A stretch of DNA of 37,294 nt from an uncultured Clostridia bacterium (GCA_934754335.1 CAKVHY010000012.1:1-37294), one strand, 5' to 3'. Shown: positions 15,664-23,695, counted from the first letter of the stretch. Notes: generated from the sequence alone by a model not told the origin. Translations and numbers: made by a program.

Positions 15664-15697
15664 AACAAAAAAGAGAAGAAGTTTTTTACTTCTTCTC
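15664..15697 (-). terminator. Terminator of the small gene at 15705
   Basis: GAGAAGAAGT (15673-15682) pairs with ACTTCTTCTC (15688-15697). On the minus strand the stem is followed by UUUUUU read from 15667-15672. Confidence 0.85.
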
Positions 15698-15704
15698 GTA
15701 GGTT

Positions 15705-15941
15705 TTATTGATTGTTTAGCAAATGAGTATAGACTGCATTTGCTGATAGATTAGAAAAGTTGCCATTTGATTCGGCAAAGTTCTTTAAGTCAGTGGCAAG
15801 AATAAAGGCAATTCGCTTTATTTGTTTTTGACTTAATTTTGTTTTGCCTTGCCTTAATACTTTAGTATTAAGGTTATATGTGGCTGTGTTTTCTGGTATA
15901 TCTTTGCACTCAATAAAACGATAGTCAATAAGTTTCTTCAT
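15705..15941 (-). CDS. Small protein of unknown function
   Basis: 78 residues: basic N-terminus MKKLIDYRFIECKDIPENTA, a TKLSQKQIKRIAFILATDLK helix, and a C-terminus SNLSANAVYTHLLNNQ. No membrane segment. There is no convincing Shine-Dalgarno before the ATG (15941), although a good terminator follows the stop. It could be a small regulator, an antitoxin-like protein or the shortened end of a larger gene. It lies between the DUF4062 gene and the restriction operon on the same strand. Confidence 0.45.
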   Translation of the reverse strand: MKKLIDYRFIECKDIPENTATYNLNTKVLRQGKTKLSQKQIKRIAFILATDLKNFAESNGNFSNLSANAVYTHLLNNQ

Positions 15942-16154
15942 AATATCAATTTTTTATAATGATATCATATGTTGGCAGCAGCTTACTGATTTTAATCCTG
16001 ACTCCTAGCACCCTGTTTAGAAGTCATTTTTATTATATCAAATTCTATAAAACTTTGCTATATTTTTTACAAAAAAAGACAAGTGGGTATCCCACTTTTA
16101 ACAGTCTTGGGGGAATGACTCAAAATGAATCTTGGCACCTTTCAAGGTGAAACA

Positions 16155-16184
16155 TCAAAAAAGCCCTATTTTATAGGTGCTTTT
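16155..16184 (-). terminator. Terminator of the restriction-modification operon
   Basis: AAAAGC-CCTAT (16159-16169) pairs with ATAGG-T-GCTTTT (16173-16184) with one bulged base, and U residues follow on the minus strand. A second hairpin, AAGTGGG/CCCACTT (16081-16097), also followed by U on the minus strand, lies further on. The rest of 15942-16240 contains no convincing gene. Confidence 0.65.
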
Positions 16185-16240
16185 GAGGATTAAAAGTCAA
16201 TTTTGAGTCCATTTCCTTATCCTGCTTATTAAAACATATT

Positions 16241-17977
16241 TTATTTTAAAGCATTTTTTATTATTGTTCTGTCTTGTGTAAGTAAAATTTTTAATAACTC
16301 ACCATCAGTGAGACAATGTAATTTTTTATTGTATGAACTTAAAACAGAATTCATAGCATTTGTATTTCTTTCATGAATAATTGGAGCTACAAATATCCCA
16401 GTAACATTTTCTCCATCAAATAGTCTTATATGGTCAGGAACTGAAGCTAGTTCTGCAGAAAATTGTTGAGATTTTGATTTTATTGTTGTTAGTTCTAAAA
16501 TATATGTAAAATCATCAATTTTAAATATAATATCAGGAGTTCCAGTTTTTCCACCTGGAGCAGGTACAGGTAAACCGAACTTACCTATTTTACCATTCCA
16601 AAAAACATCATCTATAATATTTTTATTTTTAAGAATTGATAATAATTTAAAGAATAAGTATTCATAATGAGCACCCCTTAAATTTTTATCTTGAAGTTTA
16701 TCAATCTTAAAACATTTATTCAGAGCTTGTAATTTTTTGAGCATTATTGAGTCAAAGTTTTGAGAGTTTGAATGTTCAATAATTCTTTTAGCCAATTCTT
16801 CAGCTGTTTGGTCAGCTTGTTGATTTGATGATGTTTGACCATTAGATAATTCAATAGGTCTTTGCTTATAATCAAATGTAAATTCTTTAGAATATATTGT
16901 TTTGCCAGTATCGCAACTTGAACAAATTATTCGATATTTTACGTTATCAAATACAGGGATTGCAATCTGATTTTTATATTCTATCATATCAATATAGAGC
17001 GATTTATTTGTATCTTTTATTTCTATTAAACAATCTTCATTAAGAAAATTTTTAAAGATTATTTCAAAGGGTGGTTTTGTATGTTCTTCACAACCTATAT
17101 ATTCAACCCACAAATCTAAATCATCTTTAAAATCAAATGTTTCAACATTGCTATTTACAGCCAATAACTTGTCAACAAATTCAGAATATTCTTTTTTAAT
17201 TCGAATTGCATTAATGTTTGAATTGCGATTTGTTGGAGTGATTTTTATCAGTTCAACAATTCCTGTTGTTAAGCAAAGATTTTCGTAATATGCTGAAGAT
17301 GGCGCTTGAACCAAAGAAATATTTCCTAGATGTGTATTTCTAAATTTATTGATTAAAGAACTTCTTTCTTCTATTGATAATTTTCTAAAATTAATTATTT
17401 CTTGTATTCTTAATTCGAGTTCAGACTCATCTTTTGTTTTGAAAAGGAAATATGCAATTTCTTCTCTGTCTAAATATCCTAGCGATTTTATTAATTTTAG
17501 AGTTAATCTAAAAGGGAATACAAAAACATTTTCACAGTCTTTTAAGATTACAGGGTTTGTTATTTGAAGTTTTGTCATTTGTTGTAATACTATTTCAGAT
17601 TCGGTAATAATATTATTTTTTCCTAAAATCAAATTTGGAATTTTTACAAGATTAGGTTTATGATAATTTAATAATTTTTCTCCCATGGGAGTAATACAAA
17701 TAGTATTGGGTGTAGTGTTTGTGTTAATATAGACGAAACCTAAATATTGCGGCAATGATGCAGTTAATGTTCTGATTGACTGTGGAGAAACATTCTTACC
17801 ATCTTTTGTTGCTCCCCATTTTTTTAAGTTTACACCTAAATTATTCTGTTTTTGTGGATTCCAAGACGTTTTATTATAGTTTCTTTCAACTATTCCATCT
17901 ATTAAACATATAGTTTGGTGTAAACTCACTCTTTTAGGTATTAACCAAAATTCCTTTGACCTATCTCTTTGTGCCAT
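16241..17977 (-). CDS. AlwI-like type II restriction endonuclease
   Basis: 578 residues. The N-terminus (FWLIPKRVSLHQTICLIDGI, then a winged-helix-like SPQSIRTLTASLPQYLGFVY and CITPMGEKLL) follows the AlwI/PleI/MlyI-type family, which recognises short asymmetric sites. The nuclease centre is PD-(D/E)xK-like: E in GAHYEYLFFKLL, PD near residue 477 (GTPDIIF) and E-L-T near 494 (ILELTT). A low-complexity linker SNGQTSSNQQADQTAEE lies near residue 380. The start overlaps the methyltransferase stop by 17 bp and uses AAGGAG inside it. It is last of a four-gene operon. Family assignment is by eye; a related PD-(D/E)xK restriction enzyme is the alternative. Confidence 0.68.
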   Translation of the reverse strand: MAQRDRSKEFWLIPKRVSLHQTICLIDGIVERNYNKTSWNPQKQNNLGVNLKKWGATKDGKNVSPQSIRTLTASLPQYLGFVYINTNTTPNTICITPMGEKLLNYHKPNLVKIPNLILGKNNIITESEIVLQQMTKLQITNPVILKDCENVFVFPFRLTLKLIKSLGYLDREEIAYFLFKTKDESELELRIQEIINFRKLSIEERSSLINKFRNTHLGNISLVQAPSSAYYENLCLTTGIVELIKITPTNRNSNINAIRIKKEYSEFVDKLLAVNSNVETFDFKDDLDLWVEYIGCEEHTKPPFEIIFKNFLNEDCLIEIKDTNKSLYIDMIEYKNQIAIPVFDNVKYRIICSSCDTGKTIYSKEFTFDYKQRPIELSNGQTSSNQQADQTAEELAKRIIEHSNSQNFDSIMLKKLQALNKCFKIDKLQDKNLRGAHYEYLFFKLLSILKNKNIIDDVFWNGKIGKFGLPVPAPGGKTGTPDIIFKIDDFTYILELTTIKSKSQQFSAELASVPDHIRLFDGENVTGIFVAPIIHERNTNAMNSVLSSYNKKLHCLTDGELLKILLTQDRTIIKNALK

Positions 17978-19238
17978 TTTCTTTCTCCTTACATAGTATT
18001 AAAACATAATCGTATATTACTTGTCCGCCTCTATTTTTTCTAGGTATTCTAATATATGGATTTTTTATTTTATATCTAAAAGCTCCTTCGTATTTGAATC
18101 CTATCTTTTGAGCAATTTCTTTCAAGACTTTCCAACTTTCAATTTCAACTTGTCTTATTGTGCTGTTACCAATTACAATAACATATTTACCATTTTCTTT
18201 TAGAGAGGAATAAATATTCCTCAAATTTATCAACATATCCGCAAAGAATTTTTTTACAACACAAGCTCGTTTTTTATCTTTTTGAATTATTACATTATAA
18301 TATTCTTTTAATAAATTACTATAATTTAAAATTGATAAATCCTCTAATTCTAGTTGGGTTTTTAAGCTTTCTGTTCCTACGTAATGTTTTTTTGTTTCTT
18401 TTAAAGATTCTTCAGTATTTGTATCCAACCATAAATTTTCTAATCTCATAGTCCTAACATAATCAAAAGCATTAATATATGGTGGAGAAGTAATAGCTAA
18501 ATCAATTTGTTTATTAGTGGAAAAAGTCAAGGCATCACCATTAATTATTTCTGCATGATGTTTTATATTTAGATTTGAAAACTCGTTCATTTCTTTAATA
18601 TATTTTTTATATATAGCAGAAAATTCATCTATTGCAAGATTAACCTTTTTCTTTATTTTTGTTGAGACGTAGGGTTTAGGAGACACATCGTCAGCATTTG
18701 ATGCTTTTTTTATAATTGATACAAAACAAGTAAGTAAAAAGTTTTTGATATTTGAATTCTCTATGTTGTTAATGTAATACAGAATTTTCCCTAATTGTAT
18801 TTTATTTGTTTCATTATACCAATGGTCAATATTGTTAATTTTAGGTGTTATATATGGACTTTTTTTATCAGCAACAAAATTAACTATATAATTATAATGT
18901 TGTTCTGTTTCTAGTAATTCTGAATTGGTTAATTTTGTTGTTTTTGTTTTAATTAATAATTGTGCAACTTGGTCTATTTCTGTTCCCAAACCAACTCTAT
19001 CATTTAGTATACTCTCTAATAATGTTGTCCCACTTCCTGCAAATGGGTCTAATACAAAGTCTCCTGGTTTAGAAAAATTTAATATTGCCCATTTAGGAAT
19101 TTCTGGAATAAATTTACATGGATATTTAAAATATGAATGAGTATATTTGTTGGGATTTGCTTGGTTTATGATAAAAGTTTTTTCATTTACGTCTTTGGGT
19201 AAATTGTCAACTTCAATTTCTATATTTTCTTTAAACAT
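17961..19238 (-). CDS. DNA methyltransferase A of the restriction-modification system
   Basis: 425 residues. The SAM-binding motif is FVLDPFAGSGTTLLES (D64) and the catalytic motif TSPPYINAFDY lies near residue 250. It is an amino-methyltransferase (N6-adenine or N4-cytosine). Motif I precedes motif IV, opposite to the common beta-class order. The end YIRIPRKNRGGQVIYDYVLI belongs to the same fold. It protects host DNA at sites of the neighbouring endonuclease. It overlaps methyltransferase B by 19 bp and the endonuclease by 17 bp, so expression is tightly coupled. With a second, paralogous enzyme next to it, each may modify one strand of an asymmetric site (inference). Confidence 0.88.
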   Translation of the reverse strand: MFKENIEIEVDNLPKDVNEKTFIINQANPNKYTHSYFKYPCKFIPEIPKWAILNFSKPGDFVLDPFAGSGTTLLESILNDRVGLGTEIDQVAQLLIKTKTTKLTNSELLETEQHYNYIVNFVADKKSPYITPKINNIDHWYNETNKIQLGKILYYINNIENSNIKNFLLTCFVSIIKKASNADDVSPKPYVSTKIKKKVNLAIDEFSAIYKKYIKEMNEFSNLNIKHHAEIINGDALTFSTNKQIDLAITSPPYINAFDYVRTMRLENLWLDTNTEESLKETKKHYVGTESLKTQLELEDLSILNYSNLLKEYYNVIIQKDKKRACVVKKFFADMLINLRNIYSSLKENGKYVIVIGNSTIRQVEIESWKVLKEIAQKIGFKYEGAFRYKIKNPYIRIPRKNRGGQVIYDYVLILCKEKENGTKR

Positions 19239-20533
19239 ATAATGCTTTCCCTTAAATAATTCTTATAGGTTATAGTTTTTTCATATTGTTGTGAACTTGT
19301 AATTATATATCTTCCTACATTTATTGTATCTATCTCAAATCCGATACTTTTTGCAAATTTAGCAAGTACTAAATCAGTGGGGAATACAATATTGCCATAA
19401 GATGAGTTGCCAACAACAATACAACAAAAACCATTACTTTCTAATACTTCATAACATTGCTTAATTACATTAAACATATCACTAAAATATAATTTAAGCA
19501 TGGTTGGTATTTTTTTATCCCATAACGAATCGGTATTTAATAATTTTAATAAATAATCAATCTCACTAATTGTAATAAAATTGTCTAGATTTGATAAATC
19601 TCCTGTCAAATTAGACCTTAATGAAGATTTTTTTAATTGTTTTAAATCGGAATAATTTTTAACAAATTCGCCAAACCATAGTTCGAGCTTGTATATTTCT
19701 GTATAGTCAAAACAATTCGCATATGGTGGAGAGAAAATGCAACCACTTATACTATTAGGTTTTATTTTTTTGTTTATCTCCAAGCAAGATGTGTTATAGA
19801 TTGTGTTAATACTATTATAATTTCTTTCAACTAAATCTTGATATATTTGTTTATATTCCATGTTTAACAGTTCTTGAATACTTTTTACTGTTAAGATTTG
19901 TGGCTTTTTATATTTTTTTATTTTTAAGCCATTTCCAGCTTTTTTATAGTTAGAAACTTTTTCCAAAATTGAAAGCCAACCAAGTTTAAGAAGATTGGCT
20001 ATTTTTTGATTGGTTTCACATTTATTTATATAAGACCACAATCCCATATAGTAAGATTCAATATCTTTCGGAAATACTTTACTGCTAAAAGATAATTCTG
20101 GTAATGTATAATTATATTTTAAAGCATCTACCTTTAATAATTTATTAAAAGATTCATTAAATAATTCAATATCCTCTTTTGTATAGTTTTCTAATTTACA
20201 AGATGTTAAGAAATAAGAGAATGGATTGACTTCAAAACCACATCCTTTTAATCCCAATTGATTTGCTGCTATCAATGTGCTACCACTACCCATGAAAGGG
20301 TCCATTATTATCCCATTTTTATTTTGATTATATTTATTTATCAAACCTTTAACCATTTCAATAGAAAAGCCTTCTTTATATCTAAACCAACGTTGAAATG
20401 AAGTATCAAGGTCATTAGAAAAATTCATGTCGCTAGTATAGGTTGCTCTTTCATTAATAGGATAATTAACTTTAAATTCAGATTCTAATAATTTATAGAA
20501 TTCAAGTAGAGAGTTTTCTTTTAATATAGACAT
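19220..20533 (-). CDS. DNA methyltransferase B of the restriction-modification system
   Basis: 437 residues. The SAM motif is IIMDPFMGSGSTLIAA (D78), followed by GLKGCGFEVNP as motif II. The catalytic motif FSPPYANCFDYTEIYKLELW lies near residue 268. It shares layout and many motifs with methyltransferase A (SPPY.N.FDY, a C-terminal VVGNSS.G), so the pair arose by duplication, but the rest is quite diverged. Start ATG at 20533 with AAGGAG; it begins one base after the XRE stop. It is the first enzyme to be made, ahead of the nuclease, which would allow protection before cutting. Confidence 0.88.
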   Translation of the reverse strand: MSILKENSLLEFYKLLESEFKVNYPINERATYTSDMNFSNDLDTSFQRWFRYKEGFSIEMVKGLINKYNQNKNGIIMDPFMGSGSTLIAANQLGLKGCGFEVNPFSYFLTSCKLENYTKEDIELFNESFNKLLKVDALKYNYTLPELSFSSKVFPKDIESYYMGLWSYINKCETNQKIANLLKLGWLSILEKVSNYKKAGNGLKIKKYKKPQILTVKSIQELLNMEYKQIYQDLVERNYNSINTIYNTSCLEINKKIKPNSISGCIFSPPYANCFDYTEIYKLELWFGEFVKNYSDLKQLKKSSLRSNLTGDLSNLDNFITISEIDYLLKLLNTDSLWDKKIPTMLKLYFSDMFNVIKQCYEVLESNGFCCIVVGNSSYGNIVFPTDLVLAKFAKSIGFEIDTINVGRYIITSSQQYEKTITYKNYLRESIICLKKI

Positions 20534-20534
20534 A

Positions 20535-20744
20535 TTATTCTTTCTCCTTTTTCAATTCCACAACATCATCAAGATCACAATCAAGTGTTTTGCAAATTTT
20601 TACTAAAACATCCATACTAACTTGTTCGTTCTTACTTAACTTTGCAAGGGTTGATGTCGCAATATCTGCCTTTAATCTTAAATCTGTTTTTGTCATATTT
20701 TTATCAATTAACAATTTCCAAAGTTTGTTATATGAAATACTCAT
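20535..20744 (-). CDS. XRE-family regulator, probable controller of the restriction-modification operon
   Basis: 69 residues from the ATG complementary to 20742-20744 (MSISYNKLWKLLIDKNMTKT), chosen because AGAGG lies upstream and the N-terminus matches the YozG-like Cro/CI family. A longer frame from 20837 would run through the promoter. The helix-turn-helix is TDLRLKADIATSTLAKLSKN, followed by VSMDVLVKICKTLDCDLDDV. As first gene of the operon it occupies the place of a C (controller) protein that times methylase and nuclease expression. The inverted repeat TTGCAACAA/TTGTTGCAA between the divergent promoters is a candidate target. Confidence 0.88.
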   Translation of the reverse strand: MSISYNKLWKLLIDKNMTKTDLRLKADIATSTLAKLSKNEQVSMDVLVKICKTLDCDLDDVVELKKEKE

Positions 20745-20774
20745 TGTTTTACCTCTTTGTAAAAATCTAAAATA

Positions 20775-20803
20775 ATTATAAAACTTTTTATTTAATTTTG
20801 CAA
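20775..20803 (-). promoter_or_regulatory. Promoter of the restriction-modification operon
   Basis: On the minus strand TTGCAA (20798-20803), 17-bp spacer, TATAAT (20775-20780). The -35 lies in the left arm of the inverted repeat 20798-20806/20829-20837. Confidence 0.78.
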
Positions 20804-20837
20804 CAAAATATTCGTATTTGCAAACATATTGTTGCAA
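20798..20837. promoter_or_regulatory. Inverted repeat joining two divergent promoters (candidate operator)
   Basis: TTGCAACAA (20798-20806) and TTGTTGCAA (20829-20837) form a perfect 9-bp inverted repeat; a third TTGCAA lies at 20818-20823. Each arm contains the -35 hexamer of one promoter, so one regulator bound here could switch the restriction operon and the recombinase side together. Confidence 0.6.
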
Positions 20838-20860
20838 TTTTTATATTATTGCGGTATAAT
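20832..20860 (+). promoter_or_regulatory. Promoter of the small ORF and recombinase
   Basis: TTGCAA 20832-20837, 17-bp spacer, TATAAT 20855-20860, followed by AAGGAG and the ATG at 20885. Confidence 0.78.
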
Positions 20861-20884
20861 CAGCAAAAATAAGGAGCACTTAAT

Positions 20885-21058
20885 ATGACACCAGAAAAAT
20901 TTATTAAAGAGGCTTATAAACAAAAAATAGAAAACAATCAAAACTGGAGTAAAATGGCAAAAGAGTATTTAAAGAAATGTATTGACGATTCTAAAACTTG
21001 GCAAGAGTTGGCAAATGTTGTTGCTGTTTGCGCTTCATTGCAAGATATTAATATGTAA
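20885..21058 (+). CDS. Small protein before the recombinase
   Basis: 57 residues, too short for most gene callers: MTPEKFIKEAYKQKIENNQN, WSKMAKEYLKKC and WQELANVVAVCASLQDINM. It has a canonical promoter, an AAGGAG RBS 9 bases before ATG, and helical, charged composition. The recombinase begins 17 bases after its stop with its own GGAGAG. Position suggests an accessory of the recombinase (for example a directionality or regulatory factor), but no family is recognised and this is a guess. Confidence 0.65.
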   Translation: MTPEKFIKEAYKQKIENNQNWSKMAKEYLKKCIDDSKTWQELANVVAVCASLQDINM

Positions 21059-22587
21059 TTTAAGGAGAGTAAATTATGATTAAGGCTGTTATATATGCAA
21101 GATATTCAAGTTTTAGTCAGACTGAGCAAAGTATTGAAGGACAGGTTCGTGTTTGTAGAGAGTTTAATGAAAGAAATGGATATGTGATTGTTAGCGAGTA
21201 TATTGATAGAGCAAAGACAGGAACAAATGATAATCGTACTGCCTTTCAACATATGCTATATGACAGAAAGCAAAGAACTTTTGAAGCTGTGTTAGTTTAC
21301 AAACTAGATAGATTTGCAAGGAATAGATTTGATAGTGCTATTAACACAATGAATTTAAGAAACAATGGTGTTAAGGTTGTTTCTGCAACTGAAAACATTT
21401 CAGATAAACCAGAAGGTAGATTGGTTGAAAATGTTATTATTGGTGTTAATGAATATTATTCTGCTGAACCATCTCAAAAAGTTAAGCGTGGACTTAAAGA
21501 AAGCAGAATTAAAGGTCAATTTACAAGTGGCAGAACTCCTTATGGGTATAATGTCGAGAATTTAAAGTTAAGCATTAAAGAAACACAAGCAAATATTGTA
21601 AGACTTATGTTTGATGAGTATTTTGCTGGCAAGAAGATTAAAGACAAAGTTGTTATGCTTAAAGACAAAGGCATTAAAAATGTTATGGTAAAGAATAGTC
21701 TATTAACTCGGTTTCAAGAGTGTTAAGAAATGAAAATTATAAAAGTGTTGTTTATGCAGATGACACAACTTATACAAATATCTATCCTGCAATAGTGAGT
21801 GAAGAAATGTTTGATGAAGTAAATGCTAGGTTAAAGGTGTCAAAAATGACTTCTGCTCATCATAAGACAGAAGTTAACTATCTTCTTAGTGGAAAGTTTA
21901 TTTGTGGCAAATGTGGTGGTTTAATGACGGGAGATTGTGGTAAAGGCAAACTTGGAACAATCTACAATTATTACAAATGCTTTACAAAGAAGAAAAACAA
22001 AGCGAAATGTGATAAAAAATCTATTCCTCAACAATACATAGAAGATATTGTGCTTCAAGCAACACAAAACTTTTTACAAAGTGCTAATCTAAAAGCAATA
22101 GCAAAAGAAACAACAAATAGTTATAACAAGTTTATTGAGAAAGATTTAATACTTGAAAACCTAAACAAAGAATTGCAAGAGAATAACAAAAAACTTGCAA
22201 ATCTTTTGCGAGCTCTTGAAAATGGAATATTCAATGATACAACAAACGATAGAATGAGAGAACTTGAAATTGCAAATAAAGAGTTAAAAGAAAAAATCAT
22301 TAGCCGAGAAATGCTAACGATTAAACCGCTTGATGAAAATGTTGTTTATGCTTATTTATGTTCTTTCAAAGATTTGGACTATTCACTTAACAATGCAAAA
22401 CAAAGACTAATTGATATGTTTGTTAATCGTGTTATTTTGTTTGACGACCATTGTGATATTTACTTTAACATAAGTGATGATAAAGGCACACAATTAAAGT
22501 TAAGTGAACAACCAAATTTTGAATTAGAAAACGAATTTTTGGCAAAAAAAGAACAACCCGAACACAAGGGTTCGGATTGTTATCACT

Positions 22588-22597
22588 TGGCGGAAAG
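22588..22597 (+). other. Putative right attachment core in tRNA-Ser(CGA) 3' end
   Basis: TGGCGGAAAG, antisense of CTTTCCGCCA at the tRNA 3' end. The equivalent point in tRNA-Ser(UGA), TGGCGGAGAG, also meets a recombinase C-terminus. Confidence 0.55.
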
Positions 22598-22677
22598 TAA
22601 GGGATTTGAACCCCTGGAACAATTGCTTGTTCAACAGATTTCGAATCTGCCTCGTTCGACCACTCCGACAACTTTCC
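22588..22677 (-). tRNA. tRNA-Ser(CGA)
   Basis: Read on the minus strand: GGAAAGT acceptor (5' end 22677) with ACTTTCC, discriminator G, encoded CCA (22588-22590). The anticodon arm CAGAT-TTCGAAA-TCTG type gives CGA. Long class II variable arm; T arm GGGGTTCAAATCCC. It is intact and serves as the insertion site of the element to its left. Confidence 0.96.
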
Positions 22678-22687
22678 ATTAATATTT

Positions 22688-22712
22688 AAGCCAACCAATA
22701 AGGTTGGCTTTT
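22688..22712 (+). terminator. Hairpin terminator between tRNA-Ser(CGA) and the membrane-protein gene
   Basis: AAGCCAACC (22688-22696) pairs with GGTTGGCTT (22702-22710), followed by TT. Orientation suits plus-strand transcription from the recombinase, but the stem could also stop the minus-strand gene at 22748. Confidence 0.7.
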
Positions 22713-22747
22713 ATTATACTTAAATTAAAATCAAAAATCAACACTTT

Positions 22748-23695
22748 TTAAGATGTTGCCAACTGCAACAATTCAAAAGTTTTTGTAATGAATCCTGCAA
22801 GGTATAGATAAGTAAACATCAAAGCGTTCATTCCAAGTACAAAGCAAATTGTTAATTTTGAATACTTGTTATTCGCAATTGTAATTTGAATAATGCTATT
22901 TATAATAGCAATCAACGTAAATGCCAAAACAACCAATGTAACATAAGGTGATTTATCTAAGATTGCTTGAATAGTTGCAATTGTTCCGCCCGCTGCTATC
23001 ATTTCTTCGGTGGCATTTGATATTAAAATATTGCAAAGCAAGAACAACAAGCAAACAAATAAATTTGCGAAACTAAAAAACCATGCTGAATGACCGCAAA
23101 ATCTGCTCTCAGTTCTTCTATGTGATTTAAATTTCGCGCCCTTAGCAATCTCTCTTTGGCTTGCCTTATTTCCAACAAGTTCAAATCCGCCCCCAACTGG
23201 AGCATTTTCAGTAGGTTGGTTTCCAAAACTTAAACCTTCGCCAACGCTTTCTTGCATATTTTTTGCAGTTAGCGTCTGATTTCCTGTAGATTGCTGGTTT
23301 TGTGCACCTGTATTTGCCTGTGTTGGTTGAGCAGGTGAAGGAGAGGTTGAATTAAATCCATTTTGACCCGTTTGTTGCTCTGCTGATGTTGGTTGAGACA
23401 ACGTTGTTGTGGTCTGATAATCTTGAGGCAAATATGGATTTTGAACCGTTTTAGAATAAGCAAAAACTGGCGTTACAGGTTTCACTGGAGCATCTTTCAC
23501 AAAATCTTCAGGTTTTAAATACGTACTTTGTGCATAAGTTGGTCTAGCACCAACGCCATTTGGTGTGGTGGTCTGAATTATATTTTGCGTATTTTGAGAA
23601 ACTTGTGATGTTGCTCCACTATTTGAAACCCCAGAATTTGGGTTGCTTTGATTATTAAGATTTATGTTATTTTGATTGTTTATATTATTTTCCAT
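22748..23695 (-). CDS. Membrane protein with long Asn/Gln/Thr-rich cytoplasmic region
   Basis: 315 residues. Residues 1-185 are low complexity, rich in N, Q, T, S and P (MENNINNQNNINLNNQSNPN, then repeats of QN, QP and TG), and probably disordered. A basic stretch KFKSHRRTESRFCGHSAW is followed by three hydrophobic segments: AWFFSFANLFVCLLFLLCNI, VTLVVLAFTLIAIINSIIQI and LTICFVLGMNALMFTYLYLA. No enzyme motif is seen. The architecture resembles small Clostridia membrane proteins with polar tails whose role is unknown. 23696-23934 upstream holds nothing recognisable except AT-rich DNA. Confidence 0.78.
   Translation of the reverse strand: MENNINNQNNINLNNQSNPNSGVSNSGATSQVSQNTQNIIQTTTPNGVGARPTYAQSTYLKPEDFVKDAPVKPVTPVFAYSKTVQNPYLPQDYQTTTTLSQPTSAEQQTGQNGFNSTSPSPAQPTQANTGAQNQQSTGNQTLTAKNMQESVGEGLSFGNQPTENAPVGGGFELVGNKASQREIAKGAKFKSHRRTESRFCGHSAWFFSFANLFVCLLFLLCNILISNATEEMIAAGGTIATIQAILDKSPYVTLVVLAFTLIAIINSIIQITIANNKYSKLTICFVLGMNALMFTYLYLAGFITKTFELLQLATS

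Larger units (their letters stand above)
14537..22597 (+). mobile_element. Serine-recombinase element in tRNA-Ser(CGA): mobile defence island
   Basis: TGGCGGAAAG occurs at 14537-14546 and at 22588-22597, the second being the antisense of the tRNA-Ser(CGA) 3' end. Between them lie a DUF4062 gene, a small unknown gene, a restriction endonuclease, two DNA methyltransferases, an XRE regulator, a small ORF and a large serine recombinase at the right end. A short identical core between dissimilar flanks is what large serine recombinases leave behind. All cargo except the small ORF and recombinase is on the minus strand. The recombinase is frameshifted in this sequence, so the element may now be immobile. 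Confidence 0.7.
21076..22682 (+). pseudogene. Large serine recombinase, frameshifted
   Basis: Two frames make one protein: 21076-21726 and 21720-22682. The resolvase domain is complete, with the catalytic Ser in VIYARYSSFSQTEQS and arginines in YKLDRFARNRFDS. The recombinase domain begins at GRTPYGYN. A single-base loss near 21700-21712 breaks it: reading the next frame restores SVSRVLRNENYKSV, the family sequence. The zinc ribbon (CGKCGG, YYKC, KCDKKS) and a coiled coil follow. The frame then runs through the tRNA-Ser(CGA) antisense, adding a roughly 30-residue tail (ESKGFEPLEQ onward) to the stop at 22680-22682. It would have catalysed integration and excision of the element; a sequencing or assembly error is possible. 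Confidence 0.85.

Noticed and set aside
15959..16150. Plus-strand ORF of 63 codons between the small gene and the restriction operon
   Set aside because: No RBS, low-complexity hydrophobic start, and it overlaps the hairpins ending the minus-strand operon.
20745..20837. Longer N-terminus of the XRE regulator
   Set aside because: It covers the operon promoter and operator; the start at 20744 has an RBS and fits the family.
22465..22698. Minus-strand ORF of 77 codons including KLSEWSNEADSKSVEQ
   Set aside because: This is a reading of tRNA-Ser(CGA) itself and antisense recombinase.
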